Below are positions 42,950 to 51,938 of a DNA stretch of 64,000 nt, in pieces; position 1 is the first letter of the stretch, and every line of letters starts with the position of its first letter. Origin of the DNA: CAZAFL01 sp964484465 (GTDB lineage Bacteria > Bacteroidota > Ignavibacteria > UBA10030 > SZUA-254); NCBI GenBank assembly GCA_964484465.1, contig CAZAFL010000015.1:5192-69191 (forward strand). The letters run 5' to 3'. The translations under genes and the position numbers were made by a program. The notes beneath the pieces were generated by a model that had not been told where the DNA came from, searched no databases, and was given only the letters and a program-made list of their open reading frames with translations.

Positions 42950-43921
42950 ATGACGTCGTCGTTTGACATCGTTGTCCCGCCGGGAAAAGTCCGTGAACGG
43001 CTCGATCTGTTTCTTACCCGTCATGTCCAGAATGCTACCAGGTCGAAGGTCCAGCAGGCAATCGAGAACGGGCTTGTTCTCGTTGACGGGAACTCCGTAA
43101 AATCAAGTTACAAGATTTCGCCTGGCGAGGTTATCCATATAACAATGCCGAAACCTCCCGCGCCAGACGTTGCCGCGGAGAATATTCCCTTAAACATTTT
43201 GTATGAAGACCAGTATCTTCTCGTCGTGAATAAACCGGCTGGAATGGTTACTCACCCCGCATATTCAAATTATTCAGGCACGCTTGTGAATGCACTGTTG
43301 TACCATTGTAACAATCTTTCAACTGTTAACGACACAACGCGCCCCGGGATTGTGCACCGACTCGATAAAGACACCTCCGGATTAATGGTCATTGCGAAGG
43401 ACGATGTCACTCATGCACACCTCGCGAAACAATTTTCACAGCGGACGATTCGCCGGGAATACTGGGCAATTGTATGGGGAAGGTTTGAGGGGAAGAATAA
43501 AAAATCCGGCGTTATCGAGGCGGCGCTGGGGCGGAGTAAATCCGATCGCAAAAAAATTGCTGTGAGCGATACAGGCAAGGCTGCGGTTACTGAGTACAAC
43601 GTGCTCGAAGAATTCGACTACCTCTCTCTCGTGCGGTTGAAACTCCGTACCGGACGCACACATCAGATCAGAGTTCACCTTCACCACATAGGACATCCTG
43701 TCTTTGGTGACCCTACCTACGGCGGCCGGCGTATCGCATGGGGGAGTTCAGAGAAAAAGAAAAAAGAAGAAATTCATAATTTACTCAAAGTGATGAACCG
43801 CCAGGCTCTTCATGCAAAGACCATCGGGTTTATCCATCCGTCGACAAAACAACTTCTGGAATTTGATTCGGAGTTGCCCGCAGATATGAAGCTCATCCTG
43901 CAGCTGCTCAAAAAACAATGA
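42950..43921 (+). CDS. RluA-family 23S rRNA pseudouridine synthase
   Basis: 323 residues. N-terminal S4 RNA-binding domain (residues 12-60) and a pseudouridine synthase domain with catalytic D149 in RPGIVHRLDKDTSGLMVIA. VVNKPAGMVTHPA, AIVWGRFEG, TGRTHQIRVHLHHIGHPVFGDPTYGG and QALHAKTIGFIHPST are RluC/RluD signatures. It most resembles RluD, which modifies 23S helix 69. It follows lspA by 30 bases; the lspA-rluD order is common in bacteria. Confidence 0.95.
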   Translation: MTSSFDIVVPPGKVRERLDLFLTRHVQNATRSKVQQAIENGLVLVDGNSVKSSYKISPGEVIHITMPKPPAPDVAAENIPLNILYEDQYLLVVNKPAGMVTHPAYSNYSGTLVNALLYHCNNLSTVNDTTRPGIVHRLDKDTSGLMVIAKDDVTHAHLAKQFSQRTIRREYWAIVWGRFEGKNKKSGVIEAALGRSKSDRKKIAVSDTGKAAVTEYNVLEEFDYLSLVRLKLRTGRTHQIRVHLHHIGHPVFGDPTYGGRRIAWGSSEKKKKEEIHNLLKVMNRQALHAKTIGFIHPSTKQLLEFDSELPADMKLILQLLKKQ

Positions 43922-44054
43922 GGCAGAAAATTTTCTCATTCCGGGAGGTTCCGTTACGAGCGTTTGGGTTTTCTCGTAGATTATTTGTGGAGCCATGCGA
44001 CATAGCCGCATGTTTCAATCATATCATGCTTTTTCAAACTGAACCACTGCCTTC

Positions 44055-44083
44055 TTGACAATGAATGATCTGCCGAGTATATT
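44055..44083 (+). promoter_or_regulatory. Perfect-consensus promoter of the solo receiver gene
   Basis: TTGACA (44055-44060), 17-base spacer, TATATT (44078-44083). Initiation near 44090 gives a leader of about 60 bases. The rest of the gap from 43922 shows no gene. Confidence 0.75.
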
Positions 44084-44149
44084 CGCAGTACCAATGCCGA
44101 CGAACGGCTATGATGAAGAGTTTTTTTCATGTGAACGGCGCAGTGTTGT

Positions 44150-44557
44150 ATGCAGATTGATGAAAATCCTCAGGGCGGTACCGAAACAATTTTACTGATC
44201 GAGGATGAAGAAGTGTTGAGGGAGCTTGTGGGAAACATTTTTCTCTCGAAAGGGTATAATGTTCTTCCTGCCGCGGACGGAGAGGAAGCAATGGATATTT
44301 ATCGGCGAACCGGGAGGGAGATTGCTGTTGTTTTTTCCGACATGGGGCTTCCGAAACTCAAAGGAGAAGAAGTATTCGAACAGCTTCACGTTATCGACCC
44401 GCAGGTAAAAGTCATTTTAACGAGCGGTTTTGTCGACCCGAATCTCAAGCAGGAGTTGTTGAAAGCGGGTGTCAAAGGGGTTATTCAAAAACCGTTCAAT
44501 CCGATTGAAGTTCTGCAGTTAATTCGCGATGTCATCGATGGAAAAACTCCGATGTGA
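44150..44557 (+). CDS. Stand-alone response-regulator receiver protein
   Basis: 135 residues, a single receiver domain: acidic pair in LLIEDEEVLRELV, phosphoacceptor D64 (VVFSDMGLP), T/S in ILTSGF and K114 in IQKPFNPIEVLQLI. The GGTETILLIEDEE opening and whole pattern are those of the C-terminal receiver of hybrid kinases, so it may be a free descendant or a phosphate carrier for a kinase elsewhere. No output domain and no kinase next to it; the hybrid kinase at 57.7 kb is a possible partner. It has its own strong promoter. Confidence 0.88.
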   Translation: MQIDENPQGGTETILLIEDEEVLRELVGNIFLSKGYNVLPAADGEEAMDIYRRTGREIAVVFSDMGLPKLKGEEVFEQLHVIDPQVKVILTSGFVDPNLKQELLKAGVKGVIQKPFNPIEVLQLIRDVIDGKTPM

Positions 44558-44598
44558 GGGACTGAACAGACGCGGATTGATTTTGTCTGAAAAGCACG

Positions 44599-46860
44599 TC
44601 ATCGTTTGTACACCCACCCATCCACGTACCTTGTTCGCGGTATAAAATATGTCAGCTCGCGCTCACCTACCATCGGGTACGCGAGAGTGTCAAATGTAAC
44701 CTCGATTTTTTCTTCCACACTATCTTTCCCGACAACGTCAAATTTCAGCGGGACAGTGATCGGCGACTCCGGGAACGAATACCAATCGATAATATTGTTC
44801 GTTGTAAGGGTTCTGTATTTCCATGGGGTGGAGAAGTTCAACGGTTCTTTCTTACCGGACGAGTATGTTGCGGAAACCGTGTATGGTCTTATTGTTGTGC
44901 GGAGTGCAAGTTTGACTTCAAAATGCGTGGTATCTCCCGATGCTTTTCTGCTCTCCATCCTCTGAACAGTTAGCCAGGTTGTATCAGGCGGAGTGTGAGG
45001 CGTTATCCTGGCAGTGGTCGACCTGTCAGTGAAAATCGTATCGACCTGTGCGTGCTTAAGCCTGACACCGGATAGATATTCGCTGCTGACAAGATTGATG
45101 TCGATTGTATGCTTCGATAGATCAACATTTTCAATCATTCGTACGTTGCGGTACCACAAGTGGTCATACGACGGGATTGTGACAAGGTACGCGCAGAGAA
45201 CTGCAAAGACTGCACATGATCCGATAATGACTGATCGTGATTTCAGGATCCGGACAACGGTGTACAACGGAGTAGAATCTTTCACCACCGCGGCAATTGC
45301 ATATGAGAATGGAAGAAGATAAATGCTGAATACGATAACATAAAGTCCGTTAACAATAACAGCCCCGCCGCCGGCTGGAGTTGCTTCAGTGAATGCCCGG
45401 AGGAGCAGACCGACCCATTCAGAGAACACCAGGCGAATCATCCATATGGGGGAGAGTATGATAAAGACCAATTTCAAGAATGGATTTCGGATAAGAATTG
45501 CAAGGCTGATAAGAAATAGCGCCACCGCAGGTTCAACCATCAGTTTTGTACTTATCAACCCTAAACAAATCAGGAATATGAGAAGCATAATAACCGAACG
45601 CTTATAATAAATGTATGGACATCGGGAGAGCGTGAGCTTCCCGGCGACCTTCACGACGATGGAGGTGCCGATAAGCATGGCAACGAATGCAAGCAGGTAA
45701 TACCACTCGATGTTCGCAAACCATGGAAATCGAATTCCCTTCAATACGGCGATGATATCAGAAGAGAGCCATCCGCATGCGACGATGACCATTGTAAGAG
45801 GAATCATTTTGATTCCCGACCAGCGGATGCGGTTGGTTGCGTCGGGAGGTTCACGGCGACTGCGCACGGAGAAGAATCCTGCGATTGCGAGTACAATGGC
45901 GATACCGACAAAGACCCAGACTCCCCCAAAGGGAATGATGATGGGGGTTGAGCCGAGCAGGTAAAGCCAGTATCGTTCTGTTGTCCGATTCGGTGTGCCT
46001 GTGTCAAATCGCTCGGTGAGTTTAAGAAGGAGATCACCGGACCGCTTTAATCCGTGTGGATCAAAATTCTCGAAATTGTCCCGCGGTGTGTGGATAGGCT
46101 TATTGATGTCTGTTGAAAAATCAATTGCAGGAATTCCCTTTTCGAGAAATGATTCATGGTCGGAGCCTGCGCCTTGCGACATCGCGTAGTTGATTGAAAA
46201 CCAGTGTGTGGGATACCCCATGTGTTCGTAACCAAGATTGTGAAATTCCTCCATTGCGGCACGGACAAGCCATGCTGGCGCACTCTTTCCATGCACGTCA
46301 GGATCCAGCTCGATGATTCCTAACCCGTTTGCCATATCGACCTGCAGCATCAACGCGACACTGTCGAGTTGGTCAAAGTGATTCGCAAAATATTTAGAAC
46401 CCTCAAGTCCCTGTTCTTCACCACCCCAGCAGCAAAAGACGATAGTCGACTGCATCTCTCTTTTTCCGAGAACCCGCGCCAACTCCATCACCGTAGCCGC
46501 ACCCGAACCGTCGTCGTCGGCGCCCGGAACTTCGGGGCCCGCAGAATCGATATGTCCGCCAAGGAGGATGATCCGCTTTGTCGCGCCGCGCTTGATGCCG
46601 ACGGCTATACCGCTGGTTGTGTTGGCACGTGTCGAGTATTCCATCTTCATGATGAAGGTGGAATCACATCCGTATTCTTTGAACTTCTCCACCGCGAACT
46701 GCAGTGCGCGATGCTCGGCGGCAGAGCCCATCGGCCTTGGCCCTATTTCAACGCTCAATACTTTCACCAGGTGAGTTGCATTGTCGAGTGAAAATTCTGT
46801 TTGAGCGTTAAGGGACTGAAATGTCAACATCGTGATGATGTATGCGATAACGGTCCTCAT
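44599..46860 (-). CDS. M28-family metallopeptidase with C-terminal membrane domain
   Basis: 753 residues. Signal peptide MRTVIAYIITMLTFQSLNAQ, then a zinc aminopeptidase-like domain (~20-285): GGHIDSAGPEVPGADDDGSGAATVMELARVL (H and bridging D), FCCWGGEEQGLEGSKYFA (catalytic E and metal E), MLQVDMANG and AGSDHESFLEKGIPAIDF, IHTPRDNFEN (last H). From ~300 to 600 come about nine membrane helices, and the last ~130 residues are extracytoplasmic strands. This layout is that of ER-type M28 enzymes and bacterial relatives; the substrate is unknown. It overlaps the upstream hydrolase gene by four bases. Confidence 0.88.
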   Translation of the reverse strand: MRTVIAYIITMLTFQSLNAQTEFSLDNATHLVKVLSVEIGPRPMGSAAEHRALQFAVEKFKEYGCDSTFIMKMEYSTRANTTSGIAVGIKRGATKRIILLGGHIDSAGPEVPGADDDGSGAATVMELARVLGKREMQSTIVFCCWGGEEQGLEGSKYFANHFDQLDSVALMLQVDMANGLGIIELDPDVHGKSAPAWLVRAAMEEFHNLGYEHMGYPTHWFSINYAMSQGAGSDHESFLEKGIPAIDFSTDINKPIHTPRDNFENFDPHGLKRSGDLLLKLTERFDTGTPNRTTERYWLYLLGSTPIIIPFGGVWVFVGIAIVLAIAGFFSVRSRREPPDATNRIRWSGIKMIPLTMVIVACGWLSSDIIAVLKGIRFPWFANIEWYYLLAFVAMLIGTSIVVKVAGKLTLSRCPYIYYKRSVIMLLIFLICLGLISTKLMVEPAVALFLISLAILIRNPFLKLVFIILSPIWMIRLVFSEWVGLLLRAFTEATPAGGGAVIVNGLYVIVFSIYLLPFSYAIAAVVKDSTPLYTVVRILKSRSVIIGSCAVFAVLCAYLVTIPSYDHLWYRNVRMIENVDLSKHTIDINLVSSEYLSGVRLKHAQVDTIFTDRSTTARITPHTPPDTTWLTVQRMESRKASGDTTHFEVKLALRTTIRPYTVSATYSSGKKEPLNFSTPWKYRTLTTNNIIDWYSFPESPITVPLKFDVVGKDSVEEKIEVTFDTLAYPMVGERELTYFIPRTRYVDGWVYKR

Positions 46861-47765
46861 GAAAGGTGCTCTCCGAAAAAAGTAATCAGTTTTTTTTCAT
46901 ACTTCTCGCCGGCAACATCCCAGGTATCGTTGTGTGAAGCATTCTCGATGGGAAAAAGCTCCTTTGGCTCATGGGCTTCATCATACAACATCAGTGAGTA
47001 TTTGTAGCCGATGAGGCCGTCATTTTTTCCATAAATAAACAGGAGAGGGATGGAGACTGCAGCTACGGCGGCCAGCGGTGAGACGTCATTTGCCTTGAAT
47101 GACGCCATCCGCTCCGACCGTTTTATCACGATATTCCGAAGATAATGAAACGGGAGTTTGATGATGCGTCTCTGATAGTCGTCGAAAATGGTCCGAAGAG
47201 TCGCAAATGAATTTTCGGAGACAACAGCCGCGATGCGCCGGTCGATAGCGGCTGCTTGCAGCGCGATCGCACCTCCCATCGATGTTCCGAATAATCCGAT
47301 GCGCCCGAGCTCGATGTCATTGCGCGATTGGAGATAATCGATGATGCTGATAAGGTCGTATTTTTCAAAAAATCCGTATGTACAGAATTTACCCTCGCTG
47401 TTCCCGTGACGGCGGGAATCATACAGAAAAACGTGGAAGTGATGCTCATGCAGCAATTTCGCAAGGCGTATGCCGTCGATTTTACAATCCGCAACGCCGT
47501 GGAGGTAAATGACTGTTCCATTTGCAGGTGGAGCGGCTTTGATTAGCCAGCAGCTCAATGCTGTTTTGTCTTTGGTGATAACCGTGATCTCTTCCTGGGG
47601 CAGATGGACCTCGTCGGGTGAAATGGGTTGACCGAGAGCCCAGTAAAATTCTGCCGTCCTTCGGCGTGGCTGCAACAGCATTGTCGGTCCCGCGATAAGA
47701 AGAATGATGGTAATGCTTGCAAGAAATACAACGAACGCGGCAATGAGCGCCGCAAGAAACGTCAT
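46857..47765 (-). CDS. Membrane-anchored alpha/beta hydrolase
   Basis: 302 residues. N-terminal helix (FLAALIAAFVVFLASITIILLIAG) anchors it; then VIYLHGVADCKIDGIRLAKLL (oxyanion region), YDSRRHGNSEG, and nucleophile elbow GLFGTSMGGAIALQAA. A later FIYGKNDGLIG supplies Asp and NASHNDTW the His. It resembles BAAT/ABHD13-type hydrolases. Substrate unknown. First gene of the unit with the M28 peptidase (ATGA overlap); promoter at 47818-47846. Confidence 0.9.
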   Translation of the reverse strand: MTFLAALIAAFVVFLASITIILLIAGPTMLLQPRRRTAEFYWALGQPISPDEVHLPQEEITVITKDKTALSCWLIKAAPPANGTVIYLHGVADCKIDGIRLAKLLHEHHFHVFLYDSRRHGNSEGKFCTYGFFEKYDLISIIDYLQSRNDIELGRIGLFGTSMGGAIALQAAAIDRRIAAVVSENSFATLRTIFDDYQRRIIKLPFHYLRNIVIKRSERMASFKANDVSPLAAVAAVSIPLLFIYGKNDGLIGYKYSLMLYDEAHEPKELFPIENASHNDTWDVAGEKYEKKLITFFGEHLS

Positions 47766-47817
47766 GGTTAATTATGGAAGTGATGGAAGCGTATAAGAAT
47801 TCCGCCAAACGCACCGT

Positions 47818-47846
47818 AATATAGGAAGGGTGCGGATTGAAAGCAA
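47818..47846 (-). promoter_or_regulatory. Promoter of the hydrolase-M28 peptidase unit
   Basis: Minus-strand TTGCTT (47846-47841), 17-base spacer, TATATT (47823-47818). Leader about 47 bases. Confidence 0.65.
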
Positions 47847-47917
47847 CCTCATTCAGTTGAGCTCATTTTCCGTATGTTTTTTTTCTCTTCATCATTCTTC
47901 GTATATTCAACCGCAAG

Positions 47918-49042
47918 ATGAGATTACCGAAATCAATTGCCATTGTTCACGACTGGCTTGTCGGAATGCGGGGCGGCGAAAAGGTCCTCGAAGTGTTGTG
48001 CGAACTGTTTCCTGACGCCTCGCTCCTGACACTTGTTCACCGGAACGGAAATCTTTCGCCGACGATTGAACGAATGAATATTCAGACGTCGTTTATTCAG
48101 CACATACCGTTCGGTAAAAGTCATTATCAATTTTTTCTTCCGTTGTTTCCTCTTGCCGTGAAACAGTTTAATCTTCAATCTGCCGACTTGGTGATTTCTG
48201 TCAGTCATGCCGTGGCAAAAGGAGTAAAGGTTCGGGAAGACGCTTTGCACATCTGCTATTGTCATACGCCGATGCGCTATATTTGGGATCAATACGACGA
48301 TTATTTCGGAAAAGGACAGTCCTCGATTCTCAGGCGGACCGCGATGAATCTTTCTCTGAATTATTTACGGCGATGGGATGTCGACACTGCAAAACGGGTT
48401 CATCATTTTATTGCAAATTCGCGAAACGTGCAGGAACGAATTCAACGAATATATAATAGAGAATCGACCGTCATCTACCCTCCGGTTGATATAGAACGGT
48501 TTTCATTATCAAAAAAAGACGAAGGGTATTATTTGATTGTTTCCGCACTGGTTCCATATAAACGGATCGACCTTGCCGTTGAGGTGTTCAACCGGCTCGG
48601 TAAAAAATTGATAATCATCGGTACCGGTCCCGAACGAAAGCGTTTACAATCTATGGCACGCAGAAATATTGAGTTTCTCGGTTGGGTGGAGGGGAATCAT
48701 ATTGCTGCATACTATGCCGGTAGCAAAGCGTTGATTTTTCCCGGTGAGGAAGATTTTGGGATTGTGCCGCTTGAGGCAATGGCATGTGGGAAGCCGGTGA
48801 TCGCCTTCAAAAAAGGCGGAGCATTGGAGACCGTGATCGATGGAACAACAGGTATTTTTTTTCAGGAACAAAAGAGCGGGAGCCTTGAAGAGGCGATAAA
48901 AACTTTCAGCCGGTCGACGTTTGACGGAACTACTATCCGGAATCATACGCGGCAATTTGACCGACATCTCTTCGGCGAACGGTTGATGGAGTATATTCAA
49001 CAAGCATGGACTCAGCATGAGACCGCTGGCAGGACGCATTAG
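47918..49042 (+). CDS. Glycosyltransferase family 4
   Basis: 374 residues of the GT-B fold. N-terminal KSIAIVHDWLVGMRGGEKVLEVLCELFPDA and CYCHTPMRYIWDQYDDYFG are typical of WbaZ-like mannosyltransferases; FIANSRNVQERIQRIYNRESTVIYPPVDIERF precedes the donor domain, and FPGEEDFGIVPLEAMACGKPVIAFKKGGALETV is the E-x7-E nucleotide-sugar site. Probably adds a sugar to a lipid-linked or surface glycan in the cytoplasm. A TATATT box at 47902-47907 lies only about ten bases before the ATG, so the transcript may be almost leaderless. Confidence 0.92.
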   Translation: MRLPKSIAIVHDWLVGMRGGEKVLEVLCELFPDASLLTLVHRNGNLSPTIERMNIQTSFIQHIPFGKSHYQFFLPLFPLAVKQFNLQSADLVISVSHAVAKGVKVREDALHICYCHTPMRYIWDQYDDYFGKGQSSILRRTAMNLSLNYLRRWDVDTAKRVHHFIANSRNVQERIQRIYNRESTVIYPPVDIERFSLSKKDEGYYLIVSALVPYKRIDLAVEVFNRLGKKLIIIGTGPERKRLQSMARRNIEFLGWVEGNHIAAYYAGSKALIFPGEEDFGIVPLEAMACGKPVIAFKKGGALETVIDGTTGIFFQEQKSGSLEEAIKTFSRSTFDGTTIRNHTRQFDRHLFGERLMEYIQQAWTQHETAGRTH

Positions 49043-49127
49043 AATACATCAATGAACTTTCCTCGAACTTGTTTTTCCCTCCGAAAATCTCTACTTTTCA
49101 AACGTTGAATATATTTTTTGACCACTT

Positions 49128-51869
49128 TTGACTTCAATACATATTCATAGAGTTATCCTCCGTATTGCTGCTGTTCAGGTAATTATTCTGTTCATTCCTT
49201 TTGTGTTATTTCCTCAAAACAAACTCATTATCAGGCCGACAGAAGCGCGTCCGGAAATAAAAGGGATGTCGATAGAGCATCCGCTAATGACGGGTAGACC
49301 GAAAGTCGGACTTGTGTTAAGCGGAGGAGGAGCACGGGGAATAGCCCAAATTGGAGTTATCCGCGTACTTGAACAGCAGCACATCCCGATCGATGTCATT
49401 GTTGGCAACAGCCTCGGCAGCGTTATCGGAGGATTATACGCATCCGGTTATTCGACAACGCAATTGGAAAATATTGTGTCACAAACGAACTGGACCGACC
49501 TGCTTTCTTTTTCCGAAGAAACAAAACGGACTGAACTCTTCGTGGGTCAGCGGGAGTACCAGCAGGAGGGGTTTCTCGAGCTCCGTTTCGACGGGTTACA
49601 ACCCATCATCCCCTCCGCTATTTCCGGTGGACAAAGGTTGTCGAATTATTTTTCTTATCTCACATTGCAGGCCCTGTATCATCCCAATCCAAGCTTCGAC
49701 GATTTGAAGATTCCGTTTCGGGCGGTTGCGACAGACTTGCTTTCGGGGAAGCGTATTATTCTCGACCACGGATCCCTTTCGGAAGCAATGAGGGCAAGCA
49801 TTGCAGTTCCGTTGCTGTATGCTCCGCTTGAAACAGATTCAACCTCGTTAGTGGATGGCGGTCTTGTTTCCAATATCCCTGTCGACGTTGCTAAGTCGCT
49901 TGGCTGCGATATCGTGATCGTTGTAAATTCTACAAGTCCCATGAGAAATGCCGGCCAGCTCAATGCGCCGTGGGAGATTGCCGACCAGATCATGACGATT
50001 ATGATGCAGGTGCCAAATAAAACACAATTGAATATGGCGGATGTCGTTATCACGCCAAAGGCGGGGGACAGAGTTGCCTCTGACTTCACCGGTATTGATA
50101 GTCTGATTCGTGCCGGCGAAGAGGCTGCCGAGCATGATATACAACGTGTTGCCGATGTAGTCTATCGCCGTATGAAGGACACCTCGGGAGTTTCATCGAT
50201 GTCATTTCATCAACCGATAATACGATTTACAGGGGATTCGCTTCCCCAGGCATACAAGCAGGAGATTCTTGAAGATGCGAAAAGCGACTCGTTATCGATC
50301 GACCTCGTCCGGTCACAGTTGAACAGGATCAACAGAAGCGGCAGTTATAGAGAGGTCGATGCTGAGATTACAGAACAACATAGCCCGGCAGAAATTGAGT
50401 ATCACGCGGAGTTGAATCCTCTTATCGCTGAAATTCATTTTTCCGGTAACCGCCTTCTTCCGGATGATGTGATTGCCAAAGAAATGAATCCGTTGAAAGG
50501 GAAAGTTCTTGACTATAATGAAGTTCAGAAATCGCTCGAAAACGTGCTCCAGCGCTATCGTGATAAAGGATATTCTCTGGCACGAATTGAATCAGCCCAC
50601 GTTGACCCGGACCAAAGTTTAAACTTTACGATCAACGAAGGCAGGATCAAGGAAATTCATTACCAGGGAAACAAACGAACAAAGGATTATATCATCCGGA
50701 GGGAATTCCCAATGGATGAGGGAGATGTGTTCGATGTTAATAAGGCTGCGCTCGGGATGGTGAACATCAAGAGCACGGGATTATTTACTTATGTACTGCT
50801 TGACATTGGATATCGCAACAATCAGCCTGTGGTTATTCTCAAGGTAAATGAAAAGAGCTCAGAACTCCTTCGCCTTGGGCTCCACGCTGACAATGAACGT
50901 AATCTTGTCACGACTGTCGATATCCGTGATGATAATTTTCGTGGGGCGTGGGAAAATCTTGCTCTGGTAATGAAATACGGATACCGTGACCGCGCGGTCC
51001 GGACAGAATATACGGTGAACAGGATTTTTAACACATATCTTACTGCAAATACAAAATTCTATTTTAATTCGCGGGATGTCCTTACGTACAAGGACGACCC
51101 GTCACTCGGAGCCGACCACTGGGATAGGCTCGAGAATGGGAAATTCAGAGAAAATAAATACGGATGGTCGCTTTCTTTTGGGAGTCATTTTGAGCGCCTC
51201 GGTGACGTAAGCGCTGAGTTGCGGGTTGAGAATCATAATATTATAGCTCTTTCCGGTCAGGGTTACACTCCTGAACGGTACAGGTTTGTAGGATTAAATG
51301 TCCGGACTGTCGTCGATACAAAAAACAAATTTTCTTTCCCCACAGAGGGATTATACCTGGAACTTTCGTACGAATCGGCAATGAAAGGACTTGGCAGCCA
51401 GGTTGGGTTCGGGAAAATCGGAGTGGATTACGAATCGTACTGGACATTCCTTCCCCGTCATACAATTCACCCGAAAGTAATTTTTGGGTTTGCCGATGCA
51501 ACGCTTCCGATTGCTGAACAATATAGTTTAGGGGGATTCGATTCATTCTATGGATTGCGCGAAGATGACAGCAGAGGGAGACAACTCTTTCTCGTTAATT
51601 TGGAATATCGGTTCTGGTTTCCTTTTAAATTAGTATTTGAAACGTATATTAAAGCACGATACGACCTGGGTACCATTTCGGACCTTCCGCAGGAATTAAA
51701 GTTCAACAATTTTCGTCACGCGGTCGGAGGCGCAGTATCTCTCGATACCCCGCTGGGAGAGGCTTCATTCGGGATGGGGAAAAGTTTTTATTTCCGGCAG
51801 GAGCTTCCTACATCTCCTGTCAGTGTCGGTCCGTTGTTGTTCTATTTTTCGTTCGGTTATCATCTCTGA
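49128..51869 (+). CDS. PlpD-like patatin phospholipase with POTRA and outer-membrane barrel
   Basis: 913 residues. A hydrophobic N-terminal stretch (VQVIILFIPFVLFPQ) is a signal. Patatin domain ~58-340: oxyanion GGGARG (67-72), nucleophile S95 in GNSLGS, catalytic D243 in VDGG. Then POTRA-type units (IAEIHFSGNRLLPDDVIAKEMNPLKGKVLDYNEVQKSLENVLQRYRDKGYSLARI) and a 16-strand-type BamA-like barrel ending FYFSFGYHL. This is the type Vd autotransporter layout, where the lipase is exported through its own barrel. The start is a TTG at 49128, the only reasonable one that keeps the signal. Confidence 0.9.
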   Translation: MTSIHIHRVILRIAAVQVIILFIPFVLFPQNKLIIRPTEARPEIKGMSIEHPLMTGRPKVGLVLSGGGARGIAQIGVIRVLEQQHIPIDVIVGNSLGSVIGGLYASGYSTTQLENIVSQTNWTDLLSFSEETKRTELFVGQREYQQEGFLELRFDGLQPIIPSAISGGQRLSNYFSYLTLQALYHPNPSFDDLKIPFRAVATDLLSGKRIILDHGSLSEAMRASIAVPLLYAPLETDSTSLVDGGLVSNIPVDVAKSLGCDIVIVVNSTSPMRNAGQLNAPWEIADQIMTIMMQVPNKTQLNMADVVITPKAGDRVASDFTGIDSLIRAGEEAAEHDIQRVADVVYRRMKDTSGVSSMSFHQPIIRFTGDSLPQAYKQEILEDAKSDSLSIDLVRSQLNRINRSGSYREVDAEITEQHSPAEIEYHAELNPLIAEIHFSGNRLLPDDVIAKEMNPLKGKVLDYNEVQKSLENVLQRYRDKGYSLARIESAHVDPDQSLNFTINEGRIKEIHYQGNKRTKDYIIRREFPMDEGDVFDVNKAALGMVNIKSTGLFTYVLLDIGYRNNQPVVILKVNEKSSELLRLGLHADNERNLVTTVDIRDDNFRGAWENLALVMKYGYRDRAVRTEYTVNRIFNTYLTANTKFYFNSRDVLTYKDDPSLGADHWDRLENGKFRENKYGWSLSFGSHFERLGDVSAELRVENHNIIALSGQGYTPERYRFVGLNVRTVVDTKNKFSFPTEGLYLELSYESAMKGLGSQVGFGKIGVDYESYWTFLPRHTIHPKVIFGFADATLPIAEQYSLGGFDSFYGLREDDSRGRQLFLVNLEYRFWFPFKLVFETYIKARYDLGTISDLPQELKFNNFRHAVGGAVSLDTPLGEASFGMGKSFYFRQELPTSPVSVGPLLFYFSFGYHL

Positions 51870-51901
51870 TTTCACTCCGAGGGGGGAAACTTTTCGTGAT
51901 A

Positions 51902-51930
51902 TTGTATTTCCATATCCGAATTTGTATCTT
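51902..51930 (+). promoter_or_regulatory. Candidate promoter of the archease-RtcB unit
   Basis: TTGTAT (51902-51907), 17-base spacer, TATCTT (51925-51930). The predicted start, about 51937, is two bases before the archease ATG at 51939, giving a practically leaderless message. Confidence 0.5.
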
Positions 51931-51938
51931 TTTATTGC

